From CBDFGE01 sp965247055 (GTDB lineage Bacteria; Chloroflexota; Dehalococcoidia; Lucifugimonadales; JAGWBF01): a DNA stretch of 64,000 bases. The stretch covers positions 1-64,000 of the forward strand of contig CBDFGE010000003.1 in assembly GCA_965247055.1 (NCBI GenBank), in the 5' to 3' direction. The translations under genes and the position numbers were made by a program. The notes below the pieces were generated by a model. It saw nothing but the letters and a program-made list of their open reading frames with translations. It was not told the origin of the DNA and ran no database searches. Below, in pieces: positions 42,007 through 50,287 of the stretch (position 1 is the stretch's first letter; every line of letters starts with the position of its first letter).

Positions 42007-42666
42007 CTACTCTGAAGTCCCCGGACTGTTGACCTCCAGGGAGGCGAGCCTCTGCTCCAGATCACGCTGCCTCAGGGCCATGGTGAGGTCTCCCCTGGTC
42101 CGCTCCAGTATGCCCCGTATGGCATCGGTGGTGCGCCGCAGACCTCCGGTCACCGCCTCGGGGAAGTCCACCGTGACCAGGACGTTGTAGATGTCGTCCA
42201 TGACCTGCATGAGCTCGTCGCAGCGCCGGGTATCGTTCCTACGGAGGGAGTCCAGGATGAACCGCCTTAGCTCCCCTATGACCTCTCCCATGCCGTTAAG
42301 GTAAGGGGCCATCTCCACGCCGATATCGGCGGGCTGAGGTATGTCGGCACCCGCGATCAGGGCCAGCGTAATGCTGGCCTCGCTGTACTCCTTGCGTGCG
42401 TCGGAGAGGTAACCGGAGTAGTATACCTCCGGCCATCCCTCCCGGGCCTTCGCGGCCTCGCCCAGCCGGGCCCCGGCCACGCCCAACAGGCCCCTGGCCT
42501 CGTCGAACTCCTGCCGGTGGACGGCCCGGATCGCGTTGGCTGAGAGCCGGATCACCTCGCGGGAGACTTTAAGGCCCTGCTCCCTGGCCTCGTTTTTGGC
42601 TGAGAGCTGCTCCAGCGCCACCTGCGATATTCGTGCCAGGCTCTCCTCGCGAGGGGGATACGTCAC
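42007..42666 (-). CDS. Translin-like protein
   Basis: All-helical protein of 219 residues. The pattern KNEAREQGLKVSREVIRLSA followed by NAIRAVHRQEFDEA resembles the translin/TRAX opening (R-x-x-x-R-x-x-R-x-x-I), and EYSEASITLALIAGADIPQP then YLNGMGEVIGELRRFILDSL resembles its core helices. Bacterial and archaeal members bind RNA or single-stranded DNA. Start is GTG at 42666, overlapping the thiE stop as GTGA, so it is translated from the zinc-ribbon/thiE transcript. Confidence 0.75.
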   Translation of the reverse strand: MTYPPREESLARISQVALEQLSAKNEAREQGLKVSREVIRLSANAIRAVHRQEFDEARGLLGVAGARLGEAAKAREGWPEVYYSGYLSDARKEYSEASITLALIAGADIPQPADIGVEMAPYLNGMGEVIGELRRFILDSLRRNDTRRCDELMQVMDDIYNVLVTVDFPEAVTGGLRRTTDAIRGILERTRGDLTMALRQRDLEQRLASLEVNSPGTSE

Positions 42667-43646
42667 GCCTTACCTCCGGCCCTAAGGATTGCCTCCACCA
42701 GCTGGCGGGATGCCTGCTCCGGGTCTTTCGCCAGGCCAACGGCACCTGTGACGCAAATCGCGTCGGCGCCGGCCTCCACCACCGGACCCAGGTTCTCCTC
42801 GTTGATGCCTCCTATCGCAACGACGGGAACGCTTACGGCACCCTTCACACGGCGCACCGCCTCGGGCCCGATGGGAGCCCGATCGATTATGCTGGCCTTA
42901 GTTGCGGTGAGGTATATGGCCCCCAGCGCTACGTGGTCGGCCCCCAGCGCTTGGGATTCCACGGCCTCCTCCAGCAGGTGATTGGACCGGCCAATCATCT
43001 GGTGTGGTCCCAGTAGCTGCCGGACCTCTGCGACGGGCAGGTCCCCCTGCCCAACATGGAGTCCGTCGGCCTCAACGATCCTGGCCAGGTCAGCGTGGTC
43101 GTTTACTATGAGCAGCGCCTTGTGTGCGGCGCTCATCTCTCTCAGGGCCCTGGCCAGGGGAAGGGTCTGGCCCTTTTCCCTGAGCTTGTCCCGAAGCTGG
43201 AGCATCCTGGCACCCCCCCTGAGGGCTGCACGAGCGATCTCAAAGGGGTCCCTCCCACCGGTGACCTCCGGGTCGATGATGACGTAAAGGCCGTAGACCC
43301 GATGGCTCGACGTCCTGCGTAGCCGCTCTCCCAACTCCCTCTCCAGATCATCCAGCGCGGAGCTGAGGCGGGGCGCCGGCCCGTCTCCTTCGCTCGCCAG
43401 CAGGGAGCCCGCAGTCTTCAGGAGGGCGAGGGAAGCCCTGACCTGGCGGAGGACCTCCAGGGCCTCCACGAGCCCAGGAGACTGGGACGGAGCGTTTACG
43501 CCCATGGCCAGCCGGGGAGAGACCTCGCCCAGGACCTCCAATACCCGGGGTTCCAGGGAGTGGACTTTGCAGATATCCCCTAGGTCAGAGAGGGACCGGG
43601 CCAGGAACTCCATCTGGGAGTCGAAGAAGGACTTCCCACCCGTCAC
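42663..43646 (-). CDS. thiE: Thiamine-phosphate synthase with an N-terminal helical domain
   Basis: Joins HMP-PP and thiazole phosphate to form thiamine phosphate. The C-terminal ~210 residues are ThiE: YGLYVIIDPEVTGGRDPFEI, RGGARMLQLRDK, LLIVNDHADLARIVEADGLH (diphosphate/Mg site), GQGDLPVAEVRQLLGP, IGRSNHLLEEA, VALGAIYLT.TK and PVVAIGGINEENLGPVVEAG. About 115 N-terminal residues form a separate helical domain of the ThiD2-like type that some Chloroflexota and Cyanobacteria carry. Start is GTG at 43646, overlapping the upstream stop. No thiC or thiG is in the window. Confidence 0.92.
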   Translation of the reverse strand: MTGGKSFFDSQMEFLARSLSDLGDICKVHSLEPRVLEVLGEVSPRLAMGVNAPSQSPGLVEALEVLRQVRASLALLKTAGSLLASEGDGPAPRLSSALDDLERELGERLRRTSSHRVYGLYVIIDPEVTGGRDPFEIARAALRGGARMLQLRDKLREKGQTLPLARALREMSAAHKALLIVNDHADLARIVEADGLHVGQGDLPVAEVRQLLGPHQMIGRSNHLLEEAVESQALGADHVALGAIYLTATKASIIDRAPIGPEAVRRVKGAVSVPVVAIGGINEENLGPVVEAGADAICVTGAVGLAKDPEQASRQLVEAILRAGGKA

Positions 43647-43990
43647 AGGTCCAGCCCCTTGGGCAGCTCCCCTTCGCGGGCGGCGTCGATGGCATCTCTA
43701 ACTGACTGGGGCACCTCCATGCCGTACTTGCGAAAGGACTCCTCCACATGGCGGCCCACGTTCCGGGGGTCCTTATAGTAGTCCAGCGAAGGCACGCCGG
43801 GACCCGGAGGAGGGCCGTAGTCTTCGTGGACCGCCCTGACGGACCGGTGGCAGGCGAAGCTAGATAGCGCCCGCTGCATTTCCCGGCTCTGACAGTAGGA
43901 GCACTCCGGGTCGAGGGGAGTGTCCATGGTCCTGACGAAGAACGAGGACCTTTCCCCGCACCGGCGACAGCGGTACTCATATATGGGCAT
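43643..43990 (-). CDS. FmdB-type zinc ribbon protein, copy 1
   Basis: 115-residue protein starting MPIYEYRCRRCGERSSFFVR. Zinc ligands are CRRC and CSYC (about residue 31-34). The tail is acidic and ends REGELPKGLDL. Family regulatory roles (FmdB/CxxC_CxxC_SSSS) are not understood. A second copy lies 58 bases upstream. Its stop overlaps thiE. Confidence 0.88.
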   Translation of the reverse strand: MPIYEYRCRRCGERSSFFVRTMDTPLDPECSYCQSREMQRALSSFACHRSVRAVHEDYGPPPGPGVPSLDYYKDPRNVGRHVEESFRKYGMEVPQSVRDAIDAAREGELPKGLDL

Positions 43991-44047
43991 TCTTACCCCC
44001 TCTCGGCCAAAAAGCGCAAAGGCACAGGTGTCTAGACACCCGGCCCA

Positions 44048-44389
44048 TCACTCGGCATCATCCTCGGGCTCCTCCGCCCCGGACTCCATCTCCTCCAGCA
44101 TCTCATCGAACTCTGGGGAGCCCTCTTCGCCTGTCTCCTTCTGCAGCCGCCGCATCCACTGGGCCATCTGCCTCGGATCGTTCTCGTCCAGGTCTCCGGG
44201 GAATCCCGAGTCGGGGATCCGGTCCAGGCTGTCGCCCGATGAGTGGTGGAAGGAGACCTTGGAGATTAGGCGGGTCGGATTGGGGCTTCCGCAGTGCTGG
44301 CACACCGGCTGCGGCGGGTTAAATATGCTCCTGACCAGGACCGTGGTCCTGCGGCGGCAACGCGTGCAGCGGTATTCGTAAATAGGCAT
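44048..44389 (-). CDS. FmdB-type zinc ribbon protein, copy 2
   Basis: 113 residues starting MPIYEYRCTRCRRRTTVLVR, ligands CTRC and CQHC. The C-terminus is strongly acidic (EEMESGAEEPEDDAE). It is the first gene of a cluster with copy 1, thiE and the translin-like gene, probably from one transcript. Confidence 0.88.
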   Translation of the reverse strand: MPIYEYRCTRCRRRTTVLVRSIFNPPQPVCQHCGSPNPTRLISKVSFHHSSGDSLDRIPDSGFPGDLDENDPRQMAQWMRRLQKETGEEGSPEFDEMLEEMESGAEEPEDDAE

Positions 44390-44458
44390 TCTGGCCTTCT
44401 CACGCCCTCCAGGGCACAGCCCTGTGGTTAGATTTTAGCACAGGTAGCCGCCCCCGAA

Positions 44459-44833
44459 TCACTCAAGCTCGATGGCGTTCTCCACATGCTCAACCGGCCC
44501 AATGGCCCCCCGGCTGTCAAGACGCAACGCAACGAGGTCGATGCGCCACTAGTCCGGAGGGGACTCGCAGCTCTGAATATAGGTCTCGGCGATGGCTACA
44601 AGCCGGGCCCGCTTCCTCCGGGAGATGGACTCTTCGGGTGAGCCGTACCAGCCCCCATCACGGCGTGTGCGCACCTCGACGAAGACCAGGTATGCTCCAT
44701 CCCGGGCTACGATGTCCATTTCCCCTTGGGGACAACGAAAGTTGGACTCTATAATGTGATAGCCCTTGCTCTTCAGGTACGCCTTGGCGAGCGCTTCACC
44801 CCTTGAGCCCAGACGGCTCCTGGCAGTGGGCAT
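44459..44833 (-). pseudogene. yraN: YraN (UPF0102) with an in-frame amber codon
   Basis: Endonuclease-like fold protein of 124 codons. ATG at 44833 starts MPTARSRLGSRGEALAKAYL; the family signatures GYHIIESNFRCPQGEMDIVA and LVFVEVRTRRD (D-E-V-K-like nuclease motif) are intact. At 44549-44551 a TAG follows ESPPD, yet the frame beyond it reads WRIDLVALRLD then VEHVENAIELE and ends TGA at 44459, exactly the expected YraN C-terminus. So the gene is either truncated by a nonsense mutation or a sequencing error, or it is read through. It starts 2 bases after rnhB. Confidence 0.85.
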
Positions 44834-44835
44834 GG

Positions 44836-45528
44836 CTACAGGACCCCTCCTGGTTCCGGCAGGACCGTGCCCCAGAGGGGAGGTCGCCGGGGCCGGGACG
44901 CGGCCTCGCGCACGGGACGGAAGGAGTGGCGGTGGATGGGACAGGGGCCCTTCAGGGCCAGCAAACGAAGGTGCTGGGCCGTGGCGTAACCCTTGTGCCG
45001 GGAGAACCCGTACCCCGGGAAGGTCCCGTCCGCTTCCTCCATCAGCCTGTCCCTGGTCACCTTGGCCACGATGGAGGCGGCGGCGATAGAGTAGGAAAGG
45101 CTGTCTCCGCGTGTAAGGGCACGGAAGGGTATGCCGCATTCCGGGAGCTGGACGAAGTCGATCAGAAGGCCCGCCGGCCTCAGTGGCAGGCTCTCGATTG
45201 CCCCGCGCATGGCCTTCCTGGTGGCCTGGGCGATGCCCGTAGCATCGATCTCCTGGGGAGACACTATCCCCAGGCCGATGGAGGAGGCGTGGGTCTCGAT
45301 CTGCTCCAGGGCCCGCCGTCTCTGGTTGGGGGTCAGCGCCTTGCTGTCGTCCACGAGGCCAAGCCAGGGGGGCAACGGACCACCCCGGCCCGCGAGGAGT
45401 CCAACTGGCAGGATCACGGCAGCGGCCACCACGGGGCCGGCCAGGGGGCCCCGGCCCGCTTCGTCCACGCCCGCCAGTAGCGACAACCCCTCTCTCAGAA
45501 GGCCCGACTCCAGGTCGAAGGTGGGCAT
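44836..45528 (-). CDS. rnhB: Ribonuclease HII
   Basis: Cytoplasmic endonuclease of 230 residues removing ribonucleotides from RNA-DNA hybrids. Active-site acidic residues are in LLAGVDEAGRGPLAGPVVAA (D22, E23), VDDSKALTPNQRR, LIDFVQLP (third acidic) and YSIAAASIVAKVTRDRLM (fourth region). The ATG at 45528 is followed downstream on the transcript by yraN. It follows mnmA by 43 bases on the same strand. Confidence 0.94.
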   Translation of the reverse strand: MPTFDLESGLLREGLSLLAGVDEAGRGPLAGPVVAAAVILPVGLLAGRGGPLPPWLGLVDDSKALTPNQRRRALEQIETHASSIGLGIVSPQEIDATGIAQATRKAMRGAIESLPLRPAGLLIDFVQLPECGIPFRALTRGDSLSYSIAAASIVAKVTRDRLMEEADGTFPGYGFSRHKGYATAQHLRLLALKGPCPIHRHSFRPVREAASRPRRPPLWGTVLPEPGGVL

Positions 45529-45571
45529 GGGCTCCTCAGTGGTACACCGCGCGGGGCCTGGACCCGGTGCC

Positions 45572-46660
45572 CTAGCCCCGCTGGGCGCTACGCCCGCTGG
45601 ATATGCGGCCCCCTCCCAGCACCTCGTCCCCCTGGTAAAGCACTACCGCCTGTCCGGGGGTGATGGCCCGTTGGGGCTCCTTGAACCGTATGGTGCAGTT
45701 TTCACCTTCGGGGTGGAGGGTGGCCCCCGCCCCGGGGGACATGTACCGTATCTTCGCGTCGACCTCTACAGGGCCCACGGGCTCCCGGTCGGAGACGTAG
45801 CTGACCTCTGACGCCCGCAGGGTATCAGTGTAGAGCTCCTCTTCGGGGCCTACCACGACCCGGTTGGTCTCCGCATCCAGCCCGGTCACGTACAGGGCCC
45901 TCTGGCCGGCGATTCCCAGGCCTCTGCGCTGGCCCACGGTGAAGTGCTCGATACCCTGATGCTCCCCCAGGATATCACCCCCACCATTCACAATGTTGCC
46001 GGGCCGGGGAGTGATGTGCTCCTTGAGGAACTCCCGGTAGTCCCCCGATGGTATGAAACATATGTCCTGGCTGTCAGGCTTTTCGGCATTGGGAAAGCCC
46101 GCCCGCGCGGCCATCTCCCTTATCTCAGCCTTGCTATACCAGCCCACCGGCATCTGGGTATGGCCCAGCTCCCACTGGCCCATGCCATAGAGAACGTAGG
46201 ACTGGTCTTTCTGGGGATCGATGCCCCTGAGCAGCCGCAGGCGCCCTCCAGCGGGCTCGATACGGGCGTAGTGACCTGTAGCTACGTACGCAGCGCCGAG
46301 GAAACCCGCACGCTGAAGGAGGAAGCTGAACTTTATCCTGTCGTTGCAGGCGATGCAGGGATGGGGCGTTCTGCCCCGCTGGTACTCGCCGCAGAAGTAG
46401 TCTATGACGAACGTACGGAACTCCCGCTGCAGGTTGAAGGTGTGGTGGGGTATGTCCAGACGGTGGCACACCATCCGCGCGTCTTCGACGTCGTCCACGG
46501 TGCAGCAGCCACGATAGTACGAGGGAAGGCTGGCCTGGTCGATGTCGTAGAGCTTCATAGTCACGCCTACCACCTGGTATCCGGCCTCTTTCAGCAGCAG
46601 GGCGGCTACCGACGAGTCTACGCCGCCGCTCATGGCTACTACGACCTTCTCCTGTGCCAA
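45572..46660 (-). CDS. mnmA: tRNA-specific 2-thiouridylase MnmA
   Basis: Thiolates U34 of tRNA-Lys, -Glu and -Gln. 362 residues. The PP-loop SGGVDSS (10-16) binds ATP, the catalytic Cys is in TPHPCIACNDRIKF and its partner in DSQDICFIPSG; HFTVGQRRGLGI and TPGQAVVLYQGDEVLGGG mark the C-terminal domains. Start is TTG at 46660, preferred because GGAGGG lies 9 bases upstream. It opens an mnmA-rnhB-yraN run on the minus strand. tRNA-Glu and tRNA-Gln, two of its substrates, are encoded at 5.7-5.9 kb. Confidence 0.95.
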   Translation of the reverse strand: MAQEKVVVAMSGGVDSSVAALLLKEAGYQVVGVTMKLYDIDQASLPSYYRGCCTVDDVEDARMVCHRLDIPHHTFNLQREFRTFVIDYFCGEYQRGRTPHPCIACNDRIKFSFLLQRAGFLGAAYVATGHYARIEPAGGRLRLLRGIDPQKDQSYVLYGMGQWELGHTQMPVGWYSKAEIREMAARAGFPNAEKPDSQDICFIPSGDYREFLKEHITPRPGNIVNGGGDILGEHQGIEHFTVGQRRGLGIAGQRALYVTGLDAETNRVVVGPEEELYTDTLRASEVSYVSDREPVGPVEVDAKIRYMSPGAGATLHPEGENCTIRFKEPQRAITPGQAVVLYQGDEVLGGGRISSGRSAQRG

Positions 46661-46901
46661 GTACCTATCCCTCCAGCGCCTTCATTCAGCCCGGTGCGTG
46701 ATCCAGCCCAGTTCCCACTGTAGCCCCGTGGCCAGAATCAACATGATTGCCGCAGATGCGAGCTCCCACACCCCCAGGAGTCTCACTAGCCACGCTCGGC
46801 GGAGGACAGCTTAGGGCTCATCCTTCTCCAGATCGTACCCAGCCTCCCTCCAAGCCTCGGTGTGGCCGCGGGGCTGGTCTCGGCGGAGTCGGAGAGGCCG
46901 G

Positions 46902-47267
46902 CTACTCCTCGAGCTGGGTGGTCTTGCTGTCCCTGCCCGTTACGGTGATGTGGGCCATGGGCGACTCTTTCCTGCCGCCGTGCCAGTGCTTCTCCCCTGC
47001 GGGAATGTGCACTACGTCCCCCACCGTCACCTGCCGCTCTTCGTGCGCTGTGGCTACTATGCCTATGCCCGAGGTTATAATCAGGATCTGGTCGCTGGTG
47101 TGGGCGTGGAACTTGTTCCGGGACCCCCTGCCGAAGTTCACGATAGCACAGTTGATGTCGAGCCCCAGCTCGGGCGGCACGATGGCCTGCCGTGTTACAA
47201 CTCCTCCCGTGAACAGCGGGCTGGCGGCCGGCTCCTCCTGTACCTCGCTGATCCTGGTTATCTTCAT
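46902..47267 (-). CDS. Cupin domain protein
   Basis: 121-residue small beta-barrel. The cupin motifs are FHAHTSDQILIITSGIG (HxHx3-4E-type metal site, with Q in place of the Glu) and VHIPAGEKHWHGG. Substrate and metal are unknown. Standing alone, 240 bases upstream of mnmA; the gap 46661-46901 shows no other gene. Confidence 0.85.
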   Translation of the reverse strand: MKITRISEVQEEPAASPLFTGGVVTRQAIVPPELGLDINCAIVNFGRGSRNKFHAHTSDQILIITSGIGIVATAHEERQVTVGDVVHIPAGEKHWHGGRKESPMAHITVTGRDSKTTQLEE

Positions 47268-47461
47268 AGCTCCTCCTCAGGTGAAGTTTCCGAACGAGGG
47301 CTTGCCTGGCCTGCTCACGGGCCGGTCCTCTAGCCCCTGATATCATAATACACGTCCCGCCGGGCGTCCACACCGGCGTCGTGGAGTCGAAGGTCTCCCA
47401 TCGGCGCCCGCGGGGGCGCCAGGAGGGCCGGCCCTGAGGAAAAGGCATCGGGACGACCGGC

Positions 47462-48700
47462 TTACTCCAGCGCGGGGCTGGCCGGAGCCGGCGGGGCCGC
47501 GGTGGCCCTGGGGGCCGCGGTCCCGGGGAGCAGAAAGCCCGCGACGAACAGGAACCAGGCGAACCCGGCGAAGATCAGAAAACCCGGGATGAACGTGCCG
47601 AAGGCGTCCCGGATGGCCCCCACCGCCAGGGGCGCCACGAACCCGGCAAGTCCGCTGGCCGTCATAATCCAGCCCCAGGCAATAGCGACCCGCGGGGGCG
47701 TCATTCCCGGCAGCTGCATCGGTAGGGTCAACAGCATGGGTATGTACAACCATGAGCCCAACCCCACCAGTACGACGGATACGTATGTAACGGCGGTGTT
47801 ATCTACAAGGACGGCGCCCAGGCCACCCAGTCCCGCCATGGCCCCCGGAACTATGAAGAAGAGGCGCTTCTCCCCGATTTTCAGAGGCAGGAATCCCCCC
47901 AGGGCCACGGCGAAGATCCCCATGAAGGGAAGCAGCCCGATGATAAATCCAGCCTCGGTCAGCGATACGTCCCGGCTCTCGTGGTAGAAGGTGGGAAGCC
48001 AAGAGGTCAGGGCTATGTAAAGGCTGAAGCAGGCGGCGTCGGCCAATCCCAGTATCAATACGGTCCTGTTCTTGACCACGGTCCACACCTCACGCCAGGC
48101 CACGAAGCCACCGGGGCCCTCGATCGCGTCCGGGGCCCTGCCCCACAAGAGCCAGGCGAAGGCGCCTCCCAGCCCGACTGCCCCGAAAAGCCCCAGGACC
48201 CTGGGCCATCCCAGGACATCCGACAGGGGAGCGGCCATGGAGACGGACAGCATCATGCCCAGGGTAAACATCGCTATATTCAGGCTGTTGATGACGGGCA
48301 ACTCTTTCGGCCGGAACCAGTGCATGACCAGGGGGCCGGTGGCGGGCATCATCGCCGCCATCCCCAGCCCGTAGGCTATGCGCAGGGCCATCAGGCCCTC
48401 GAAGCCGGGGGACAGGGCCGCCAGAGTCATGGCTCCCATCATGAACCAGCTTATGCCGTAGACCCTTTTCACGCCTAGCTTCCCCACGATGGCCGCCCCG
48501 GGGAGGCCGAAAGCGCCCGACATCATCAACACTACCCCCGCCAGCAGCCCGGCGGTGGTGTGGTTGATGTTGTAGTCCTCTGTGATGAGGGGGAGCACAG
48601 GTGAGACCGCCTGGAAGCTGAGGCCCCCGGCAAAATGGGCCCACAGCGTAAGCCCGGCTATGGCGAAACGATAGTTACTGGGTTTGCTATCCGCAGCCAT
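47462..48700 (-). CDS. MFS transporter
   Basis: Twelve-span major facilitator of 412 residues, probably exchanging small molecules across the inner membrane. ATG at 48700 (MAADSKPSNYRFAIAGLTLW) is preferred over an earlier in-frame ATG. The loop 2-3 region KLGVKRVYGISWFMMGA resembles the G-x-x-x-D-R-x-G-R-R signature, and helices with GMMLSVSMAAPLSD and LGGFLPLKIGEKRLFF follow. It resembles the cyanate/nitrate-nitrite (NarK/CynX-like) or opine-type branch; substrate unknown. The C-terminus is Ala/Pro-rich. Confidence 0.9.
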   Translation of the reverse strand: MAADSKPSNYRFAIAGLTLWAHFAGGLSFQAVSPVLPLITEDYNINHTTAGLLAGVVLMMSGAFGLPGAAIVGKLGVKRVYGISWFMMGAMTLAALSPGFEGLMALRIAYGLGMAAMMPATGPLVMHWFRPKELPVINSLNIAMFTLGMMLSVSMAAPLSDVLGWPRVLGLFGAVGLGGAFAWLLWGRAPDAIEGPGGFVAWREVWTVVKNRTVLILGLADAACFSLYIALTSWLPTFYHESRDVSLTEAGFIIGLLPFMGIFAVALGGFLPLKIGEKRLFFIVPGAMAGLGGLGAVLVDNTAVTYVSVVLVGLGSWLYIPMLLTLPMQLPGMTPPRVAIAWGWIMTASGLAGFVAPLAVGAIRDAFGTFIPGFLIFAGFAWFLFVAGFLLPGTAAPRATAAPPAPASPALE

Positions 48701-48884
48701 CTCGGCACCAACTCTACCCCAGCCCCACCGCCGCAGCAAGTCCACCCCGGGCGACGGGACGGCCACCGGCTCCCCGGCGCATACTACCGGCCTTGGCTAC
48801 CGTGTGTGGGAGAAAGGCATCCCGGAGGAAGAGGTTCGGGGGGTGCCACGGGCTCCAGAAACCTACCGCGGAACCCTGCGGCGG

Positions 48885-50164
48885 TCAGCATCCTCTGGTG
48901 ACGATCTGATCCCTGTTCCTGGCCTCCCGGTTCTCCGGTGATATGGTGCCGTCCTGCCGGTCCACCCTCCACACGCCATAGTCCGCTGAGGTGCCCGCAC
49001 TGGTTATGGCCCCCGGCCTGGTTATGACCACCCACTCTGCCTTGGCCGGGTCCAGGCGGGCCTCCAGGTCGGTGATGGGCAGGGTAATGAAACATTTGAC
49101 CAGGTGGGCCCAGAGGGAGGCGACGGCATCCCCGGCTGTGGTGACCAGGGGAAGCGGCGTGGGTGTAGGAGTGGGTGTGGGGGTAGGGACAGGGGTCGGC
49201 GTTGGTGGGGGAGGAGTGGCAGTAGGGGTAGGCGTAGGCCGTGGAGTAGGGGTAGGCGTAGGTGTCGGGGTGAGGGTTGGGGTAGGGGTGAAGAGGGTCT
49301 CGAGGATCTCAGGGCTACACTCCGACTCTATGAAGGACTGCCACTCCCGGGCCACGACATCGTGGGGGGTGAGGCCGCCGGTGAGGGCGTCCACCTTCCA
49401 GAGGCCGTACTGTTGAGGGGAGGTGGGGAGGGCCTGGACGAACCAGTCGCCCTGGACAAGGAAGACCTGGAGCTGGGACGGGTCGAAGGAGGAGCACTGG
49501 CCCAGATAGGACCGACCAGGTTTCGGGCGTCATTCATGGTCTGAACGGTGGGTACGGCCGGTACTGTGGGGGTGGCTGTAGGGAGGGGCGAAGGGGTGGG
49601 GCGGGGGGTCGCGGTTGCCAGTGAGGCCAGCACCCCCAGGGCGCATTGCGCCTCCACGTCGGACTGGAGCTGGCGGGCCAGAGGGTCCTGGGGCTCCAGG
49701 GCGCCCGAGGAGACGGCGATCTTCCAGAGGCCGTAGCTGGTAAGGGAGCCAGTGGAGGCCTGCACGAACCAGTCCCCCCTTACCAGGTGGGCGACCAGGT
49801 CGACGGGGTCGAAGGAGTAGCACTGGCCCAGATAGGACCAGACGAGATTACTAGCCTCGCTGGGGGACTGGGCCGCCGGCGTGGGGGTGGGATCAGGGGT
49901 GGGGGTCCTGGTGGGTCCATCGACCACCGGCGTGGGGGTGTCGGCATCGGGAGTGGGGGTCCCTGACCCCGGCGCCGTCGTGCCGTCGGCCTGACACGTG
50001 AGCTGCAGCACCACAAACAGGACGACGATCAACGCGGCGCCGATCAGCCCTAATAATATGTTTCTCGGCACTTTCCGGCGGATTCCTATACCAAGCTTCA
50101 GGTAAGTCCTACTCCATTTTATGCGGGCTGCCGTAGGCAAGGGGATGGGATACCGGATCAACAA
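48885..50164 (-). pseudogene. Membrane-anchored protein with three repeats and Thr-Pro linkers, frameshifted
   Basis: A short cytoplasmic start and one membrane span (ILLGLIGAALIVVLFVVLQL) lead to a surface region. Repeat 1 is SNLVWSYLGQCYSFDPVDLV ... GDWFVQASTGSLTSYGLWKI ... VEAQC. Repeat 2 starts NDARNLV then loses the frame, and resumes as LWKVDALTGGLTPHDVV ... ECS. Repeat 3 is VASLWAHLVKCF ... WVVIT ... YGVWRVDRQ ... RGC. Each has two Cys and is separated by TPTP runs. One base is missing near 49514 (CTGGTC-GGTCC where repeat 1 has CTCGTCTGGTCC), splitting the frame. Full length would be about 426 residues. I do not know the family. Confidence 0.75.
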
Positions 50165-50236
50165 TGTTTCGTTACCGGCCAGGCCGAGGACATGGTGAGT
50201 CCACGCTTGAATCCATGCTATCCCGCTGATATTTTT

Positions 50237-50242
50237 GATATA
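50237..50242 (+). promoter_or_regulatory. -10 box of pilT
   Basis: TATAAT 46 bases before the chosen pilT ATG; it overlaps an upstream in-frame ATG (50241), which therefore cannot be the start. No clear -35. Confidence 0.5.
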
Positions 50243-50287
50243 ATGGACCAGGCCGTCACGACGGAAGCGTTAAGGGACTGTGGCGCT

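Noticed and set aside
44834..45139. Longer N-terminus for yraN (196 codons)
   Set aside because: The extension lies inside rnhB in another frame and reads as low-complexity; YraN starts at 44833.
49130..49300. Apparent short tandem DNA repeats (GGTGT/GGGGTA) that might be a CRISPR or VNTR
   Set aside because: They encode the TPTP linkers of a protein and lack constant-length spacers.
50192..50287. Upstream in-frame starts for pilT
   Set aside because: They lie at or before the TATAAT box, so could not be transcribed from it; the ATG at 50288 has a better ribosome binding site.
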